Part shown: positions 36,085 to 47,903 of the stretch, piece after piece
Layout: the number at the start of each line of letters is the position of its first letter
How positions within the stretch are numbered: position 1 is the stretch's first letter
Source of the DNA: Isoetes taiwanensis
Taxonomy: Eukaryota > Streptophyta > Lycopodiopsida > Isoetales > Isoetaceae
Assembly: GCA_021234155.1 (NCBI GenBank)
Contig: JAJEKV010000067.1
Location: 4,023,279 to 4,087,278 of the forward strand
Length of the DNA: 64,000 nucleotides
Direction of reading: 5' to 3'
Translations under genes and position numbers: made by a program
The notes under the pieces: generated by a model
Told to the model about the DNA's origin: nothing
What the model saw: only the letters and a program-made list of their open reading frames with translations
Database searches by the model: none

Positions 36085-37750
36085 AATATGCACGCTAAGG
36101 CGGACTAGGACCAGCTTGGTCTAATGCATCGCCGCCACCCCGCCAAGTTGAAGAATCCAATCGATTCCAATTGTGGCCTCGTGCACGAATTGGAGAGCAA
36201 TGAAAACTGCCCGCATTGTGTCAAGTAGCCGGGCCATATCAAATTTTCGTGTTTTGTCCCTCATTGGCGACTCAACGCAATGTTTCAAATAGTCGCACAT
36301 TCTCCGATGCTTGCCTTTGTTGCTCCAAGTTTCCTATTGACTCCATGTAGGAGTGCTTACTAGCAAAGTCACTAAGTAGTAGACAATGTCGCCGCCCGTG
36401 TAAATCAAAGTCAACCCTTTGCGGGCAATCGTCTTGAGCCACTACCAAAAAGATCATCATGCATATATGGATGCCCCGCCCTTTCCATCTCAATTCTTTT
36501 CTTACCTTCGCCATCCATACCCTTGTAATGCCATCGTTTTACCTCCACTTTGCCTCGTGGATCAACCCGATTCACCCCAATCACAAATGCCAATGTATAC
36601 AGCCTGAGGATTAATACATCCCTTCTCCTTTCCATAATCAAAATGGAGCAATATATTGCCCGGATGCAAGTCCATATGCAAATATCTTTCTTGATGGAGC
36701 TTTCGTAGCCCGCTACAGAATGACATTGCTAAGTCCCCAACCCTAGATGCAACAAATAATTCTTTCTTTCTGCGCTCCTCAAGCAGCCTCAAGTCCGTCT
36801 CAACTCTGGGGACAGCTCCCAACTTCTTAAATGCAAGCTCTGCAAAGGCATTGGACCCATGACTTGTGAAGAAGGTTGCCAACGAACCTCCATTCCAAAA
36901 TGGGAAAATTAAGCCTTGTCTTTCTAGGCCGGTTGTGCTACCAATGCAGCGTATGATACACCCATGCCTAACTTGCATTCCTGACTCCCTCATGTTCTTC
37001 AGCATAGCTTCCACTAACTTATTGGGTTCTGTACTAGACTGAAAATTATTATGTTGAAGTTTTACACAATAAGGTTCATCCTTAATAAAACTAGACCCTA
37101 AAATATTGCACTTGTACATCAAGCCATATGAACCGAGTAACCAATTAGTTGTCACGTTTATTATTTGTGATGAGTCTACCATGGCAAACCAAGTAGTCTT
37201 AGCATCCGCTTTTCTACTGAGCTTCCCACTCCCTATCTGCCTCACCAGACGTTTGGCTTTTATGGTTTGTGCCAACACTTTCTTAACAAGATGGGGGGGT
37301 TGATGGGCTTCTTTCTTCAATTTTCTGTTGGTCCATGCCGCATTCCATGTGCTGGCTTTTTCTTTCAGCTCTAGCCTCAAGCGATGACTACTCAAATTTG
37401 CAACTTCTGTGATCATATTGCCGGTAGTGCGGCTGATATTACCCACTATCCATGTATACCTCTCTTGCTCACTCTTTTGGGCTCTAGCTCCATCATTCAA
37501 GCTTAAAAGCCCTCTCAGATCTTTTACCAGCCCCCGCATGGTAGTCTAGCCATCCTTCCTCATTGCTGGTAATCAATTCCAAATCTTGAGTGAGGCATTG
37601 CACATACCGATTACACAACCGGTTCATAAAATCTGGTCTCAAAGTAGACCATGCTTGTTGTGGTCTACTTCTTTTTCGCGGGCAAAGCCGTCTTTGCCGA
37701 AGATGACTCAAAGTTGCGTACCAGAGTCTGCGTGTTTGAGACGCTATGCT
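36085..37750 (-). pseudogene. Protein-kinase-like gene carried by the hAT, frameshifted
   Basis: The longest frame (37539-36562, 325 aa) contains a helical N-terminus and then kinase landmarks: PYCVKL (the ATP-anchoring Lys), HMDLHPGNILLHF (catalytic loop, HxD...N) and YIGICDWGES (DWG in place of DFG). Upstream, 37711-37493 in another frame (MNRLCNRYVQCLTQDLELI) continues the N-terminus. Downstream, 36641-36411 and 36514-36272 carry the C-lobe in shifted frames (KRWHYKGMDGEGKKR, LLLSDFASKHSY). At least three frame changes make it a pseudogene. It shares strand and neighbourhood with the RING gene inside the hAT, so the two were probably captured together. Confidence 0.65.
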
Positions 37751-37876
37751 CTATCCGAGACACTAATGCCACATTTGGTTTGCAAGTTAACTTCCGCTCT
37801 CTTCTCAAGTCATACCGCTTGTTTTAAAGGATTGTCTAGCGTGACTAGCAAAATGCGACTCACGATAATACAATAA

Positions 37877-38839
37877 CCGACAACAAGAACACCTACAAGT
37901 CAAGCAAAGATAAAACTTTGAATTTAGTGCTTAGCACATGAGGGTAAATCAACTCACTCTAACCAAAACAAAACGCTAATTTTACGCTTCCTATTCCTAC
38001 ACTAAGACCCTAACATGAGTATGTATGTGCAAGGCCAATTATAGGGTAACAAATAAAAGGACCAAAACACGATTTATGATCTATAGCCCAGCTACTGCCA
38101 AAATGCAAGGCTAGCAAGTTTTAAATGCATTGCACTTGTCCCCGTGTCATGCTTTTTTTCAAAAGATTTAGACCAATCGAATGCTTATCAAAACATACGC
38201 CCAGTTCCTATATTAGTGTCGGACTTTCATCAACAACACCATCGAACTAGGGTGTGAATTAATAAAACATTCTTCTAACCCTTAATAAAAGTACAACGCA
38301 CACCTTTCGACAATCACAAGTGACCAAGGCCAACAACGGCCCAAAGAGGGTTATAATCCTAATAAAGGATGACCCTAGTTGCCTTAAGCTTCAGCATAGC
38401 TACCACCCACCCTCGGCAGACGCCAAATAAATCGCGGCAATACCAGGCAAGGGGCATGCCTATGCTCTTAGCAACACGCTGACCCTAAAAAAGCCCTCTC
38501 GGTTAATGTCGTTTAAGGGAAGGCAACCAATTTCTTTTCTTCTTTGGTTTTTTTTTTTTTTTTACTTTACTCTTGAATTATTATTTGCTTAAATTGTTAT
38601 TATTATTATTTTTTTTCGTAAAATAGGCCAAGCTCAAATTACACAAGGCACTCACCATCGTTCGCCCTTACACGGGGGCAACAGGGGGGCCTAATCAAGG
38701 ACCTAACTCGGCCTTACCTATCAAAAACAACAAAAACCTAAAACTAAGAAAACACAAAAAAGGTTTTGGGTGGCAAATTGCAAGGTTAGGCGCAAGAAAT
38801 TACCTTTTTGGTATAAAACTGAATCCGTAGCCGCAATAT
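37877..38839. other. hAT interior, no gene recognised
   Basis: AT-rich DNA with a T run at 38549-38562. I see no open frame or motif. It may include the upstream region of the kinase gene. Confidence 0.4.
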
Positions 38840-39238
38840 ATAAAAAAATTTCACAGACGCTGAAAACTTCAGTTTCAGACGCCGAAAACTTTTTCAGCAG
38901 ACGCCAAACGCGGAAAAATCGCGACGCCGAACATCGCATACCGGTTTTGGCGTCTGCTTAGCGAAAAAGCGTCTGCTGAAAAAACTTTCGCCGTCGCTGA
39001 AAAGTTTTCGCCAGACGCTGAAAAGTCAGTCAAGACTTTTCGACGCAAAATTCAGATTTCAGCGTCGCCGGTTTTTTTTCAAGGACGCCTTTTCGCGAAT
39101 CTTCAGCAGACGCTGAAATTTTTTTTTTTCCTACGGGCGAGGTTTTTATACGTTAAATACGTATTTTATTAAAAAATACGTATTTTTTGACTTTATACGT
39201 CAGGAATTTTAATTTTGTACGTATAGAACCTATCCCTG
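38840..39238 (-). repeat. Right terminal and subterminal repeats of the hAT
   Basis: Variants of CAGACGCTGAA on both strands (for example 38853, 38875, 38898, 38946, 38969, 39013, 39105) fill about 290 bp, followed by the AT-rich end AATACGTATTTT...GAACCTATCCCTG. The end matches that of the 20188 element. Confidence 0.85.
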
Positions 39239-39435
39239 GCGTGTGGTGCATAATGGTCAACAACCAATGGCTCACAACAAAAGCCCTCTTTTTGTGTGTG
39301 TGGTGCATAATGGGCAACAACCAATGGCTCACAACAAAAGCTCTTTTTTTGTGCATGTGGTGCATAATGGTCAACAACCAATGGCTCACAACAAAAGCCC
39401 TCTTTTTGTATGTGTGGTGCATAATGGGCACATGA
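39239..39435. repeat. 60-bp minisatellite, right part
   Basis: Units of about 60 bp (TGTGGTGCATAATGG.CAAC, AACCAATGGCTCACAACAAA, AGC.CT.TTTTTGTG) occur three times here, plus one at 29664-29715 across the hAT. Differences between units are single bases. The first 8 bp double as the hAT target duplication. The open frames on both strands are by-products of the repeat. Confidence 0.9.
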
Positions 39436-42144
39436 AGGGCTTGAAGGGCGCATGTAGTGCAGTTTCCCCGCCGGCAACGCATTTCTTATCATAACTTTTG
39501 ATACAGAGCTCTGTTTGAGATGATTTTTATTGCTTGGAAAGCTCTCTCCGAGGTCTTTTTGATAGTGTATGACATGAATATGTTTGGTTAATTTATCTAT
39601 GCTAAAACAGCAATTTTTCGGCCGGGTTTGGTAGGCTTTCACATCCTACCAGCTGATTAATACAGGATTGCACTATTGGATATTGTTTTATAGCTCATTC
39701 CGAATGAAGCTTGCAAAAAAATTACCATGCATTTTTAGATTTTGAGGCAGTTATTAAGCAAATCCAAGGCTTCTAGATCCTTGTGCTAACAAGCAGAAAA
39801 GTTTCCCACTTTGGTTTCTTACCACAAGAATCCATGGAGGCTAAAGGCTGCTGTTAAATTCCAGTCGAAAAATGTTTGTGTATGGGTGTTGCAAACTTTA
39901 TGACTTTCAGAATAATGGGATCAATCTGCTCTATCTTTATGGTAACTTTTACTTATGTTCTATTTGTTTTATTGTGATGAAATTCAAAAGCTACAGGTGA
40001 TGAAAGCCTCAAATGAATTCTAGTTTTTTTCTGGTTTGAATTCTAAAATTTTTTCACACCTGGAAGTTCCTAAGGCCCCGAAGGGGCCAAAAGATTTTTT
40101 TTGCAACACAAACCATTAACATCCAACATATAAAAATTAAATCCCCCAACACATAACAACCAACACATAACAACCATTGACATTAACAACCAACACATAA
40201 CTACCATTGACATTAATTAACACAACCATTGGGTCCAACACATTTAAATTAAAATCCCCCTTAAACCCCCTTTGGTTTGGGTGCATATTCATACGGGGGG
40301 TGACTCCGGGCAACGAGAGCTGTTGGATAGGCATATTCACCCCTTATTCCTTAATCTACACCGTACGTAAAGTTCCTCGTTTGTGGGGTATGCAAGTACA
40401 AAATTTGCTATACTGTATAACAAGATTCGCAAAATACTATAAGATTTCAAGCGGAATACTATATGGTGTTGATTTTGTACGTGAATATGTAGCTCCATAT
40501 GTTTTGGTCTGTTAGGAAGCACAGCTAGCTATAAGTTTCTTATAAAGGTTTACTTATTGGTCTGTGCAGGATGGAAGGGGCAAAGTAGAGAGCAATATTG
40601 TCATACTCAAAAAGGCTGTCACCTGAGAGTAAGATTTTGGAAAGATTTTGCTCTGCCATATTATGAACATTGACATGTTGGAAGATGCAGATTTTTAATG
40701 TATGAGACGAATTGATCAGTGGGTTGTTTATTTTAGGTTCTCCACATTTAGGATAGGTAATATAGAAGGGGTCGTTCTTTGGAAGTATTGGATCTGTTGA
40801 GATTGAGGGATATCATGGTGGATTTGCAAGTTATTATAGTTGAATGTGTACATCTTCATATGCAAGCTTTCTGATTTGTTATTTCTTTTACAAGGTCAAG
40901 ATTGAAATGCCGCATAAGCGATTGGAAGTTTTCAAGACATCCTTGACCTGTAGAGATGGAGTCGTGGTAGATTTCCTTGCCCTTGCAAATTAAGGGACCT
41001 TGCTTACTAAATAATCATATGTCCAGAGGTACCCATCAAACAAATTGTTTGGGTAACTTGAAGCTGCATTTACCTTTTTGGAGTAAAAAGAGGGAGATTT
41101 ATTTACTGACTTGAAACCAATGTTGTGAATATTATGCTAAAGCATTTCTTATATGGAGCCCAAATAGCTACGTTCGACATGAGCTGTCATTTCATTGCTT
41201 CGTCGCAAATTTTGAATATCTTCTAATGTGCCACTGGCTTATTTGCTCAGATATGATGTCCTCTTCAAATTGTTCTACAACAACTTGCCCGAGCCCACTG
41301 CTAGAGAGGTAAGGTATCCTCATGCAATGGAGCTTAAAACCTGGCCTGCGCACATGCAATTAGATCTACCTTTTATTGTTTTTCCAAACTCGAAAGTTAC
41401 ATAATTCATCATTTAAGTTTACACATTTGTTCTATAAAGCTTTCTTTATTAGATATTGTGTTTATTCATACGTACTTGGAAGAAGAATGGCATTTTAAAG
41501 CAGGTAATCCAGTTTGTCAGACATAAGGAACTTCTTGGTCCTGATCTATACCTCTACATTATCGGCGTAGTGTTACTGAAAAAACAGCGCATGTCATCTT
41601 TGAAGCTGATATCTTTGTTGGGGTGAGCGCTTCTATTTTACGGTAAACAAGAAATTTTAGGAATTATCTAGGGAATGACGCAAATGGATTAGCATACATG
41701 CTGATATGGCCATATTGAACCCAAGGCAAGTAAAAAGGTGTTCCTCTGTCGGATGACTATATCTGCATACAACAGGTCCATGTTTAGTATAAGAGGGAGA
41801 CTAAAGCAAAGTGGCAAATTTACAGGCTGCAGGTTACTTTATGGATGTTTATAATATGCACATAGTATGGAACGTTGTATCAGACTTCCAGTGTTCAGCT
41901 CTTTATTGGCAATTTGCTCTTATGATTGTCTCAAACAGTTGAATATTTAGCATTCGGTTTGGTTTTTCTTTACAGATTTAATGTGATACAATATCCTGCA
42001 TTGAAGTGACCTGTGTGTACTCTTATATCTTCTTAAGTCACACGGCAACACTTTAGAAGTCCATTCTTTCTGTGAATCTTTGGACTTTCACAATCTGGGA
42101 GCAATTTGAAGACAATTCTTAGCTTCATCATAATCTTGCTATTT
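39436..42144. other. No gene recognised, AT-rich
   Basis: Non-coding AT-rich DNA. Around 40135-40225 the phrase AACAACCAACACATAAC / ACCATTGACATTAA is repeated three to four times. The remaining frames are short and lack motifs. I see no promoter or RNA gene. Confidence 0.4.
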
Positions 42145-42730
42145 TGGTCGAGCCTAAGCACTACCAAGCAGGTACAATGCCTCACTCACTGCATTGTAAT
42201 ATTTCCAGTTTCAACATTTGTTCCGTATTTGGCTGAGGTAGCAAAAGCTACTTTAGGTGCTGCGCATGGCAAAAATCAAGTATGGCAAAAAGACAAATGT
42301 GGCCCACATTCTGGTTGAGCCTATGCACTGCCAAGCAGGTATAATGCCTGACTCATTGTATTGTGGTATTTCCAAACATCTGTTCCATATTTAGCTTAGT
42401 TTGAGTTTATTGAGTTTGGGTAACTTTTTAATTGACCTACCCAGTTTTTTGACCATCACAGCACATATAAGCACCTTCACCAAATAATTTATGTCATCAT
42501 GATTTGCATCACTAATATGGTCATTATATCCTTTATATAATAGAAAACACTCATGATTTTTTGAAGGGCAATGAAGGGCTATGGAAGGGCAATGAAGGGC
42601 AGTTTGAAGGGCAATGAAGGGCAGTCAGCACCTGTGCAGCACATGTGTCGCCCACATGCTTTTTTGAGTATGTGAATTAAAAAACCACCCGTTTATGCAC
42701 TGCTAAGCAGGTACCATGTCCCCTCTTCTT
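42145..42730. repeat. Local repeats: AAGCAGGTA..ATG units and GAAGGGCAAT run
   Basis: AAGCACTACCAAGCAGGTAC followed by AATGCCTCACTC at about 42155 recurs as ATGCACTGCCAAGCAGGTAT at about 42322 and as ATGCACTGCTAAGCAGGTAC at about 42694, with shared downstream sequence (ATTTCCA, TGTTCC.TATTT). At 42564-42625 GAAGGGCAAT is repeated five to six times. Confidence 0.75.
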
Positions 42731-42986
42731 GCATACAATAGTTTTCCTTTTAGGTTGAAGCATTCAAACTCTACATGCAGACATTGTTAAAATTTTTACG
42801 TTGTTAAAACTTTTACGCCTATTTACATGCTATTTTCTTCTGTTAGCTTCTGATCAGTATTCTCTTGCAACAATATGAGCTACAAGATAGAGCCTGCTCT
42901 CTTATTTGTTTTACTGTTGTTCCATATGAACAATGAATTGGCATGTGAACTGAATTTTTTTTCAACCTTATTTATATATATATATA

Positions 42987-44839
42987 TCTTATATTATAAA
43001 GTTTTAGCGTATGTCTTGAATCAAACCCTAATTTAGATAGTTGAGATCGTCTGATTGCATTCGAAGGCCGAGATTTATCACACAACTTCCCACCACCGTG
43101 ATTGGCCATGCTCTGATCTCTTAAGAGGAAAGGGAAAATGGCAGAGAAAAGGGCAAAGTGAGGGGAAAAAAGGCACGGGTAAAAGGGAAAGACGGAGAAG
43201 GGAAAAGGAAAGGGAAAAGAGCACGAAAAAAAGGGAAAGAAAAAGAAAGGGAGAAAAAGGAAGGAAAAAAGAACACTATGAAAAGGAAAAGGGGGACAGA
43301 ATAAGGGAAAAGGAAAGGGGAAGGGAGGAAAAGGAAGAAAAATAGGGCAACGGGAAAAAGGTGAAGACGGAAAGGGTGACGGAAGGGAAAAAGGGGAAGA
43401 TAAGAATGATGGAGAGAAGGAAAAAAGGGCATGGAAAAATAGAAAGGGAAGGAAAAAGGAAAAAGGAGGCGAAAAAGGGAAAAGAGCATGAGGAAAAGGG
43501 AGAGGGAAATGAGAGAGGAAGGAGAAAGTGGCACGAGAAGAGGAAAAGGGTGAGGAAGGGAAAAAAAAAGGGAAAAAGAGATGGAAGAAGGGAAAAGGGA
43601 AAAGCAAAAAGAGAACAGAAAACATGGAATAGGAAAAGAGAAAAAGGGAAAAGGGGAAGAGGGTGGGAAAATGAGGAAAAAGGGCATGTGAAAAAGGTGG
43701 AAAAATGGAAATGGAAAAAGGTGTGGGAAAATGGAAAGGAAAAGAGAGGGGAAAAAAAAAGGGTGGAAAGGAAAGAGGAAAAGGGCATGGAAAAAGAGAA
43801 AAGCATGAAAAAAAGAAGGAAAAGGAAAAAGGAAATGGGAGGCGAAAGGGGAAAAGGGAAAGAAAAAAGAACACGAGGAATAAGGAGGGAAAATGGAAAA
43901 GAGGAAGAGAAAAAGAGGCAATGTAAAAAACTGGAAGAGGGAAAGGGGTGAGGAAAGGGTAAAAATAAAAGGAAAAAGAGCATGGGGAAAGGGAAAGAAA
44001 AGAAAAAAAAAGGAATAGGGACGGGAAAGGGGAAGAGGGTAGGAAAGGCGGAAGAAAAGACAAGTAAAAAAAAGTGGAAAAAGGGAATGGAAAAATACAT
44101 GGGAAAAAGGAAAAGGAAAAAAGAAAGGGAAAGGGAAAGGGAAAGAGAAAAGGAAGGGGGAAGGAAAAGAGGAAAAGGGCACGGGAAAAAAGGGAAAGGA
44201 TGGGGAAATGATGAAAAAAGAAGGAAAGGGAAAAAGAAAAAGGGAGGCGGAAAGGGGGAAAGGAAAGGAAAAAAGGCATGAGAAAAAAGGAAGAAGAAAA
44301 TAGGAAAAAAGAGACATGAGATAAAGAAGAAGATGGTGAGGAGAGGAAGAAAAACATAAAAAAAAAGGTGGGGAAAAGGGAATGCAAAAAGGGCATGAGA
44401 AAAGGGAAGGGAAAAGAGAAAAGCAAAAGGAATGCGAAAAGGAAAGGAAAAAAAGAGCATGAGAAAAATGGGAAGGGTGGAGAAAGGTGAAAAGGGAAGG
44501 AAAAAAGCCGTCAAAAAAGGGAAAGGGAAAGGGAAAAATGAGAAGGAGAAAAGGAAGGAAAAGAGTAGGGAGAAGAGGGTAAAAAAGAAAAGAAAAAAAG
44601 AGAGAGAGAGAGAAGGAGAAAAGTAAATGTGCAGGAAAAATAAGAAAAGGGAAAAAAGAAAGTGTGTAAGAAAATGAGGAAAAAAGGATATGCAGGATAG
44701 AGCAAAGGGAAGGTTATCAAATGCACAAAAACCTCTTATAGCCTAGATATGATAGACTTGGTTAATGAGTCTGAGCTGAATAGGTTTCCATCCACAAATG
44801 TTCCCAACATTTGCCCAGCAACGCTGGGCACCATTACTA

Positions 44840-44840
<1 letters not shown>
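42987..44840 (+). mobile_element. Helitron (1854 bp), non-autonomous
   Basis: The 5' end TCTTATATTATAAAG (42987) follows an A. The 3' end is stem GCCCAGC / AAC / GCTGGGC (44813-44829), ACCATTA, CTAG (44837-44840), then T. There is no target duplication; both flanks are TA repeats, consistent with Helitron insertion between A and T. The interior after about 130 bp is a polypurine tract, with no Rep/helicase gene. The 3' hairpin matches the one at 5309 with a compensated G-C to A-T pair, so both belong to the same Helitron family. Confidence 0.75.
43121..44720. repeat. 1.6-kb polypurine/polypyrimidine tract
   Basis: The + strand is almost entirely A and G (GGGAAAAGG, GGAAAAAGG, GAAAGG units). 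Occasional GCA(T/C) and TG interruptions often recur as GGGCA(T/C)G, about 80-120 bp apart. Because stop codons need purines in certain positions, the pyrimidine strand is open in all three frames for 400-480 codons of F/S/P/L. These are compositional artefacts. Confidence 0.95.

Positions 44841-44884
<44 letters not shown>
44841..44884. repeat. (TA)n microsatellite
   Basis: About 22 TA units directly after the Helitron 3' end and directly before the first copy of the 3-kb direct repeat. Confidence 0.95.
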
Positions 44885-44885
<1 letters not shown>

Positions 44886-47800
44886 CCTGAACCTGGCCAA
44901 AAGACCAAGTCCAGACATCTAATCCAGCCAGGGTAAACCCTGGTCCGTCTTAGACTTATCGGCCCCTTTATAAATTCAGGGGAACCTTATAGGCAATACT
45001 GACCTATAGTAAACATATCCCAAGTATATTTTATTTCAATTAAAACTTCTAGCGTATCATATGCACGACCAAGCATTAAGAACAGTTTAATATCCAATAT
45101 CCTTTCACATGTTATTACATTTGCTATCAAATGTTTATTAATGCAACAAGATTTCAGAAATAGTCAAATACATTTGAACTTTTCATTTTCTGCTATTATC
45201 AGTTGACTGCAACACTATCTTATGTCTGATCAATTCTATTTTTTAAGTAAAATGATAAGCCATGGATAACTAAAAAAAGTTTTTTCCATATATTAAGAAA
45301 AGTTAAAGGATAAAATGCAGCCTTTACTAACAGATATGGCTGCACTTGCTGTCATAAAGTGCAGAGAGTTAAAAAACGTAAAATATTACCTTATGCTTCA
45401 TTTTTTTGCTGTAAAAGTTTCAGCTTTTTTGACAACACCACTATGCTGTCTTGCAATGATGATCCCATTGCAATTGTTCTAAAAAAAACAAGAGACATAA
45501 CCTGAATAATTAAAGATAACAGAGTTTCATCCTAAAGTTTTTCCTTTTTACTCCACTTGCAACATCCAAAAGCCTTCCGAGTACATGTATTCTTCTATAT
45601 TCTTTGCAAAAAACAAAGGAGGTAGTAGAGAATCTGGTTACCTGCAGTAGAACCAAAGCAAGTTAGCCTATACAGGGTAAAATGCTAAGCTACTAGCAGG
45701 TAAGCAAAAGATTCTCAAGGCTTAACGCCCTTCAACCATACACCATAAGAACTTTACATAGTAATCAAATCAGAATGTAAGGCTGTAAAAAAGTCAGAAT
45801 TACTTCCTTTTCCTGCTGACATGACTTGTTTAATGCCATAGATGTTAATCTGATTGTATCATTGAACCTTTATGTAGTACCACCCAATTTTACTTTAAGC
45901 TTTGAATCCATGAAAGCTATGTATACCATCCATCTTTCAGACCGAGAGCAGTTCGAAAAGATATAAAGGCAATTTCAAGCCTAAGATATTCCTTATGTAA
46001 CCACATTACTAAAGATAAGTTTCTTACCTTTGTTATCCAGTTATAACCCACAAGCTTCAAAAATCAGGTTCAACCTGATTAGAAAATTAATTTCATATAA
46101 CACTTGCAGCTAGAGGCCAAAAGTCGTTTCTGACTTTCTGTATGAGTTAAAACAATGCCAGCAGCTAACTTAAATCATGGCTATCTTAGCAAAAAAAATT
46201 AGATCTCGTCCCCCTCATAGTCATACTAGAAAACATCAGAGATAGAGTTTAAGACAAATTTTAAAATGCAGACGGATAGCCTAGAGAAGCAATTAAAAGT
46301 GCAGTAACAAATGCTTTTTCCTTTCTACCCATCCCTTGTTTAAGTTACTATGTGAAATTTATTGAAGAAAAACCTGGTTGAGTGGTGTGTCCTCATCTTC
46401 CAGTGCATCCAAATCTGTACCAAGACTAACACGGCTGTTCATTGCTCCAGAACTTGTATCAGCACTATTCCTCCCTTGAATAACCAATTTACAAGCACCA
46501 ATGCTAGAAGCAGGGCGTTTTCCCAAAAGGCTCTTCTTAGCAGCATATATGTCAATTCCAGCTTCCATGGCCATTCCTTCTAGAACAGATTTTTTGATGG
46601 TCGCTCCATCATTCTTGCAGTCAATTCCTTTTTCTTTGAGCATCAGAATGATATCTGCCTTAGTCGGCTTTACATTAGCGCTGCCTTCCGGCCTGGTCAT
46701 TGTATCAGAACTCAGATGTGTGATAGATGCCCTGTTTTCAAACAAGACGCCCTTGCCTTTGTCCGCCTGTAAACCTTCTATCATGCACCAAGAACTCTCA
46801 TCTTCGAATTTTAAATCCCTCAGAAAATCGTTGATAAGATCATCCTCCCATTTATCCTTTCCCATGACTTGAAAAATAAGGATTTCGGCCAGTAATTAAG
46901 AATAGAAAAGGGCGGTAGGAATCTACTGGTATGCAAAAGTTAAATAGAATGTGTGAGCTTATCAGAAATCTTACCATGGTACACCAAAATCTTGTAGAAG
47001 CATGCATCCGTTTGAAATTGTAAAACTTTCTGCTTGTCGTCGGCGCGTCAGTAGTCCTCCATAGCCGTTTTCCTATTTTCAAGTGTAAACCCTAAGGCTG
47101 CTCTACAAGAATGTCTTCTTCGCTAGATGTATATTGGTCAGCTCATTCGTGCGGCGAAAAACCCTCGCTAGGGTTACTACCATTAATGCACCGAAATTAT
47201 TTGGTGGCAAGCCAGTCTAAAGGTTAGCCATCATTACGTCTATCATACTAATATTTATTGTATTTTTATCAGGATAATGTGGCTTTAAAACTTGGTCCAA
47301 AAAAGGAAGTCCAAAGAACTACGTATACTAGGTCCTGTTTAGAGAAAAAGACACTAGTATCCTAAAACCAAATATCATACTGTCTTATATTAATACAAAG
47401 AGTATCATAGAATTTCGTTCAAGCAAAATGTCAAATGTAGTAGACACCAAAATGGTGTTATAGGAAATACTAGGGAAGCATGCTCTCAAGACCTAAAACC
47501 TGTGGTGCCATGGAAGTTTTTGAGACAAATGTCACTTTGCCTAGAATGGACTCCTTGGTCAATCTATTGAGCATATTCGGCATATGCCAAATCCGGGTTA
47601 CTTAGTTATCAATTTTGATCTTCACGGCCCTTGAAAAAATGTCTTAGAAAACTGACTTTATTAACTTATAGTCTTCCTGTCCAAAATAAATCCTGTTATC
47701 TAAAGGGCTTATAAAACAAGCTGCTAATCAGTACTATATGATGTAATTATGGCTCTAAGGTATGCCTGTTATACTCCCCTAAGTATGTGGATGTGGAATA

Positions 47801-47903
47801 GCTCCAAAAAAAACATTTTTTGCGTCAATCTGAAGTAAGTCCTAAAATTATACACGTACAGAGCCTATCAGTGGATATATATGTATATATAGATATATAT
47901 ATG
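44877..47903 (-). repeat. 3-kb direct repeat, copy 1 (left of retroelement A)
   Basis: This stretch matches 52183-55220 almost base for base, at an offset of 7313 in the coding part, with small indels mostly in homopolymers. Left boundary: TATAGCCTGAACCTGGCC next to (TA)n. Right boundary: GATATATATATGTAT next to a short TA run. It carries copy 1 of the SAP-like ORF. On the minus strand it lies downstream of the RT of element A, while copy 2 lies upstream, so together they behave like long terminal or pseudo-terminal repeats. Confidence 0.9.
46374..47062 (-). pseudogene. SAP-like leader ORF, copy 1 (stop in exon 1)
   Basis: Exon 2 (46867-46374) encodes the same protein as copy 2: MGKDKWEDDLINDFLRDLKF, then RPEGSANVKPTKADIILMLK, then TIKKSVLEGMAMEAGID, and an acidic end DALEDEDTPLNQ. 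The frame reads on to a TAA at 46359 if it is not spliced. The helix-turn-helix pair resembles a SAP-type nucleic-acid-binding motif (inference). In exon 1 (47062-46975) the ATG is followed after three codons by TGA, where copy 2 is open, and the next 20 bases also differ. Copy 1 is therefore probably silent unless exon 2 is translated from its own ATG (46865). Confidence 0.6.

Larger units (their letters stand above)
29716..39238. mobile_element. 9.5-kb hAT transposon with passenger genes
   Basis: The termini CAGGGATAGGTTC and GAACCTATCCCTG are flanked by the perfect 8-bp duplication GCGTGTGG. The subterminal regions (29820-30120, 38840-39130) are packed with variants of CAGACGCTGAA. The interior holds a decayed hAT transposase on the + strand (30.6-33.0 kb). 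On the minus strand it holds a RING/coiled-coil gene (34.4-35.8 kb) and a protein-kinase gene (36.1-37.8 kb), neither of which belongs to a normal hAT. All reading frames are damaged, so this copy depends on a transposase encoded elsewhere. The same termini occur on the 703-bp element at 20188. Confidence 0.9.

Noticed and set aside
39153-39642. Repeat-protein ORFs (109 and 149 aa) on the minus strand
   Set aside because: They are translations of the 60-bp minisatellite, open because the unit length is near a multiple of three.
42972-44514. Three long overlapping minus-strand ORFs (398-484 aa) of F/S/P/L
   Set aside because: They are open in all frames because the strand is almost pure pyrimidine, which cannot form stop codons. 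No motif, no complexity.
46359-46872. Plus-strand ORFs opposite the leader exon
   Set aside because: Shadows of the conserved minus-strand exon, which has matched splice sites and a relative at 55510.
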